From positions 441,384-505,383 of the forward strand of contig NZ_LUKD01000001.1 of the NCBI RefSeq assembly GCF_001592745.1: a DNA stretch of 64,000 nucleotides, written 5' to 3'. This document shows, piece by piece, positions 60,765 to 64,000 of this stretch; position 1 is the first letter of the stretch; the number at the start of each line of letters is the position of its first letter. Under the pieces are notes generated by a model that saw nothing but the letters and a program-made list of their open reading frames with translations, did no database searches and was not told where the DNA came from. This DNA comes from Bdellovibrio bacteriovorus. GTDB lineage: Bacteria; Bdellovibrionota; Bdellovibrionia; Bdellovibrionales; Bdellovibrionaceae. The translations under genes were made by a program, and so were the position numbers.

Positions 60765-62141
60765 TTAAGACCGTTTGTAGTCATCCTGATATCGTACGAT
60801 ATCATCTTCACCGAAGTAGCTTCCTAACTGCACTTCCACAAACTCGAGCATCTCATTCGTGTTGTTGCGAATGCGGTGTTTCGCTCCCAGTGGGATATGG
60901 ATATGAGTCCCGGCTTTTACCGGAATCACTTCATCATTCAAAACCACTTCACCCGCACCAACCGTGATCGTCCAGTGCTCTTCACGCTTAGAGTGTGACT
61001 GATACGAGATTTGAGAATGCGGGTTCACGCGGATGACTTTGGATTTGAAATGAGGTGTGTCTTTCAAAATCTCAAAGTAACCCCAAGGGCGATACTCAAA
61101 AACATGATCCTTGACCAAAGAGGACTTATGCTGAGTTAAAGTTTCCACGACGTGGCGAACATCTTGCGATAAGCCTTTTTTTACAAGCATCAAAGCATCT
61201 TGAGTATCGACAACGATCACATCATCCAAACCCACTAAAGAATAATTTTTTTCTTTGGGACCAAAGACGAAGTTGTTATGTCCTTTGACGTTGATGAGAT
61301 CGTGACTTTTCTTCAAAGAAGAAACCGCATCCCAAGAACCCACGTCACTCCAGCCGAATTCCGCCGGAATACAAGTCAACTCTTCTCCACCCAGCTTTTC
61401 CATGATCGCATAGTCGATAGAAATGCTTTGCACTTTGCTATAGATGTCAGCCAGGTTTGAAGAGTCTTCTTTCAGATTTGAAATCTGCTTCCACATCTCT
61501 GGCTGATGTTTTTCAAATAAGCTGATCATGTGAGACACTTTGAAAACAAAAATTCCGGCATTCCAACTGAAACTGCCCTGTGCAATAAATTCCTTCGCCT
61601 TTTGCAGATCCGGCTTTTCGTGGAACTTCACGACAGAATAAGCTTTAAGTGCGCCCTGTTCCTTCAAACTGACCGCGCGCGTTTGGATGTAGCCATAGCC
61701 AGTTTCTGGGTACGAAGGCGTGATGCCCAATGTGACAACACGGTTTTCTTCCGCTACTTTCTGCGCGAAGTTGACGACCTCAAGAAAGTTTTCTTCTTCA
61801 GCAATCAAATGATCGGAAGGGAAAATCGCAACGACTTCATTGCTCAGACCTTTTTTTGCCAAAAGATGGCAAAGAGCCGCAATAGCGGGTGCGGTGTTCT
61901 TACCCATGGGTTCGTAAACCACTTGCACCGAAGTGGCTTTATTTTGTTTTAAATTAAGCTCCGTCAAAGTCTCTAACGCCTTGGAGGTTACGATCCACGG
62001 AGAGCCCAATTTTAAACATCTTTGCAAAGTCATCGTCTGCAAAGGCTGATCAAAAATCTCAGAAAATTGTTTAGGCATATGCTGGCGAGAGACCGGCCAC
62101 AAGCGCGTTCCGCTCCCCCCAGAGAGTATAACTGGTATCAA
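60765..62141 (-). CDS. manC: Mannose-1-phosphate guanylyltransferase / mannose-6-phosphate isomerase
   Basis: Bifunctional type II PMI-GMP enzyme making GDP-mannose. The N-terminal nucleotidyltransferase has GGSGTRLWP (8-16) and the C-terminal cupin (about 335-458) has YRPWGYFEIL, then QISYQSHSKREEHW and THIHIPLGAKHRI. Length about 458 aa. I favour a TTG start at 62141 (MIPVILSGG): it stands 5 bases after GGAGG and gives the normal family N-terminus, whereas the frame from 62219 adds 26 unconserved residues. It supplies GDP-mannose for LPS or exopolysaccharide. Confidence 0.92.
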   Translation of the reverse strand: MIPVILSGGSGTRLWPVSRQHMPKQFSEIFDQPLQTMTLQRCLKLGSPWIVTSKALETLTELNLKQNKATSVQVVYEPMGKNTAPAIAALCHLLAKKGLSNEVVAIFPSDHLIAEEENFLEVVNFAQKVAEENRVVTLGITPSYPETGYGYIQTRAVSLKEQGALKAYSVVKFHEKPDLQKAKEFIAQGSFSWNAGIFVFKVSHMISLFEKHQPEMWKQISNLKEDSSNLADIYSKVQSISIDYAIMEKLGGEELTCIPAEFGWSDVGSWDAVSSLKKSHDLINVKGHNNFVFGPKEKNYSLVGLDDVIVVDTQDALMLVKKGLSQDVRHVVETLTQHKSSLVKDHVFEYRPWGYFEILKDTPHFKSKVIRVNPHSQISYQSHSKREEHWTITVGAGEVVLNDEVIPVKAGTHIHIPLGAKHRIRNNTNEMLEFVEVQLGSYFGEDDIVRYQDDYKRS

Positions 62142-62387
62142 AACTACCTCCGAACCAAGTTCACAATCTATATCACTAAACCGTCTAAGTGCGTAATTAT
62201 AGTCACAGATTTGGGGCATTTGGTCATAAAACTGAGGCCTTTTGTAAACAGCGGGCGTAGCTTCCTCACCACAGTGGACAAAAATGCTCTCGACCCAAAG
62301 CCGTAAAGCCTTGTCAGCGTGGACTTTTCCCTCGAAGAGGAGGATAATTTTTTTGTTTTAAAAACAGTCATTTGGAGGCTCTCAAAA

Positions 62388-63497
62388 ATGTCTATTCCTT
62401 TTATCGACCTTAAGTCTCAGTACAAGGCTTTAAAAACTAATATCGACTCTCGCATTCAAAAAGTTTTGGATCACGGCGCTTACGTTAACGGCCCTGAGGT
62501 TGTTGAACTTGAACAAACACTCGCAAAATACGTCGGTGTAAAACACTGTCTAACAATCGCCAACGGTACGGACGCTTTGTGGGTTCCTTTGATGGCTTTG
62601 GGCATCGGTCAAGGTGATGAAGTTATCACGACAGCTTTTTCTTTTATCGCCACAGCAGAAACTATCGTTCTTGCAGGCGCAAAACCTATTTACGTCGACA
62701 TTGATCCAAAAACTTTCAACATCGACGTTACCAAAATTGAAGCGGCTATCACTCCACGTACAAAAGCCATCATGCCTGTTTCCTTGTACGGCCAAATGCC
62801 AGAGATGGACAAAATCAACGAGATCGCAAAGAAACACAATTTGGCGGTTATTGAAGATGCGGCGCAAAGCTTCGGTGCTCGCTACAAAGACAAACGCAGT
62901 GGCAGCTTAACAACGGCAACTGGAACAAGCTTCTTCCCGGCAAAACCTTTGGGTTGTTATGGTGACGGTGGCGCGATCTTCACGAATGACGACAATCTTG
63001 TAAAAATCATCAAAGAAATCCGCGAGCATGGTTCTGAATCTCGTTACTACCACACTCGTCTTGGTATCAACGGTCGCTTGGACACAATCCAATGTGCGAT
63101 CCTTCTTGCAAAAATGGAAAGATACGACTGGGAATTGGATCAACGTCAGCGCGTAGCAGATCGTTACAACGACGCATTCTCTTCAATCAAAGCTGATGGC
63201 TTCACAACTCCATTTGTTGAGGCTCACAACAAGTCTGCTTGGGCTCAATACACTTTGACAGTGAAAGACCGCGCCGCTTTCCAAAAGAAAATGACAGATG
63301 CGGGTGTTCCGACTTCTATCCACTACCCACGTATTATGCCAGATCAACCTTGGTACAAAGAGCACACGGCAGATCCAAAACAAGAACTTCCGATGGCTCG
63401 TTGGGCGGCAGAACACGTGATCAGCTTGCCAATGTATCCTGATATGGACAATGCGACTCAAGATAAAATCATCGCAGCAGTTAAAGGGGCGTTCTAA
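62388..63497 (+). CDS. DegT/DnrJ/EryC1/StrS-family sugar aminotransferase
   Basis: PLP-dependent aminotransferase of nucleotide-sugar metabolism, 369 aa. Motifs: FIDLKSQYKALK at the N-terminus, NGTDALW, EDAAQSFGARYKDKRSG and SFFPAKPLGCYGDGGAIFTN, where the Lys in PAKP should bind PLP. This is the WbpE/PseC/WecE-like group. Product likely a 3- or 4-amino sugar for LPS. I start at the ATG at 62388, 9 bases after GGAGG. It overlaps kdsA by one base. Confidence 0.93.
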   Translation: MSIPFIDLKSQYKALKTNIDSRIQKVLDHGAYVNGPEVVELEQTLAKYVGVKHCLTIANGTDALWVPLMALGIGQGDEVITTAFSFIATAETIVLAGAKPIYVDIDPKTFNIDVTKIEAAITPRTKAIMPVSLYGQMPEMDKINEIAKKHNLAVIEDAAQSFGARYKDKRSGSLTTATGTSFFPAKPLGCYGDGGAIFTNDDNLVKIIKEIREHGSESRYYHTRLGINGRLDTIQCAILLAKMERYDWELDQRQRVADRYNDAFSSIKADGFTTPFVEAHNKSAWAQYTLTVKDRAAFQKKMTDAGVPTSIHYPRIMPDQPWYKEHTADPKQELPMARWAAEHVISLPMYPDMDNATQDKIIAAVKGAF

Positions 63498-64000
63498 TGA
63501 ATACCGGTTTTGGTCCTTTGAATAAACCTGTCGTACTAAAAAACGGCAGCGAAACTATCACTTGGGGCGACGGCAAAAATTTCGTATTGTTTGCCGGTCC
63601 TGACATTATCGAAGACGAAGGCATGGTTTTAGAGACAGGAAAAGAAATCCAAAGAGTCACAAAAGCTTTGGGCATTCCTTGGATCTTGAAATGCTCTTTC
63701 GACAAAGCCAATCGTCAAAGTGCTTCGAGTTTCCGCGGTCCTGGCGTGAACTCGGCCTTGAAAAGTCTTGAAAAAATCAAAGGCGAATTGGGTTGCGCTC
63801 TTTTGACCGATGTTCACGAAACAATTCAAGTGAAAGAGACTGCCGAAGTCGCCGATGTGTTGCAAATTCCGGCATTCCTTTCTCGTCAAACAGACTTGCT
63901 AGTGGAAACAGCGAAAACAGGCAAAGTGATTCATATCAAGAAGGGTCAATTCTTGGCTCCTTGGGATATGAAAGCCATTGCTCAAAAAGCCGTGAATGCT
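63497..64000 (+). CDS. kdsA: 3-deoxy-8-phosphooctulonate synthase, cut by window end
   Basis: Makes Kdo-8-phosphate from arabinose-5-phosphate and phosphoenolpyruvate, for the LPS inner core. The visible 168 residues carry the family order: FVLFAGPDIIEDE, KCSFDKANRQS, FRGPG, LLTDVHE, IPAFLSRQTDLL and KKGQFLAPWDM. The first block reads GPDIIE where most KdsA have GPCVIE. The family's metal-dependence residue here is Asp rather than Cys in that block. It starts at the stop of the aminotransferase gene (TAATG). The 3' end is beyond the window. Confidence 0.95.
   Translation, partial: MNTGFGPLNKPVVLKNGSETITWGDGKNFVLFAGPDIIEDEGMVLETGKEIQRVTKALGIPWILKCSFDKANRQSASSFRGPGVNSALKSLEKIKGELGCALLTDVHETIQVKETAEVADVLQIPAFLSRQTDLLVETAKTGKVIHIKKGQFLAPWDMKAIAQKAVNA

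Overview
The window looks like chromosome of a Gram-negative predatory bacterium of the Bdellovibrio group (Bdellovibrionota). This is inferred from gene content, not from a marker gene. Support comes from a large mosaic fibre protein of the kind reported for Bdellovibrio adhesins, FliA-like promoter motifs of the kind reported for attack-phase genes, an LPS/Kdo gene set, TonB and TamA/TamB-like envelope proteins, and many short signal-peptide or lipoprotein genes. About 61 protein genes are supported, with one tRNA-Arg(TCT) and one manganese riboswitch. No phage, transposase, plasmid function or CRISPR array was seen.

Layout. 0-9.3 kb: housekeeping and envelope genes (RtcB RNA ligase, periplasmic binding protein, FrnE-type DsbA, FUSC-like membrane protein, aspartate ammonia-lyase, MBL-fold lipoprotein, GT39 glycosyltransferase). 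9.3-14.5 kb: TonB-like protein, class D beta-lactamase lipoprotein, a 600-bp intergenic region with four related palindromes, and a two-gene DNA topoisomerase VI operon (B then A). 14.6-22.7 kb: a surface block with an 1158-aa mosaic fibre protein, an Asp-box beta-propeller lipoprotein and two putative outer-membrane barrels. A fifth copy of the palindrome lies here. 22.8-31 kb: HNH protein, cNMP-domain plus PilZ pair, GFA enzyme divergent from a WYL regulator, BON protein, LtaS-like sulfatase, and a BolA - monothiol glutaredoxin - DUF2892 - FAD dehydrogenase run.

31-40 kb: NHL-repeat lipoprotein, SerA, and a tight sigma-54 activator - CdsA - PlsC - MBL - BrkB series facing a phospholipase-D-like gene. 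40-46.4 kb: tRNA-Arg, bacteriohemerythrin, YceI-pirin operon behind a perfect palindrome, LysR regulator, AhpD-like/Rrf2 operon behind a 33-bp palindrome, and mntP behind a yybP-ykoY riboswitch. 46.5-60.7 kb: TamA/TamB pair, LLM oxidoreductase, methyltransferase, small secreted proteins, a lone receiver protein, trypsin-like lipoprotein, AidB-like dehydrogenase, an HTTM protein with its partner, and an L,D-transpeptidase. 60.8-64 kb: nucleotide-sugar and LPS genes (ManC, DegT aminotransferase, KdsA cut by the window end).

The most notable points are the palindrome family whose arms differ between copies yet stay complementary, the bacterial Topo VI operon, and two adjacent surface genes whose start codons sit 7-9 bases after the same TCCGATAA element, suggesting nearly leaderless attack-phase transcripts. 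All family calls are made by eye from motifs; no database search was run.
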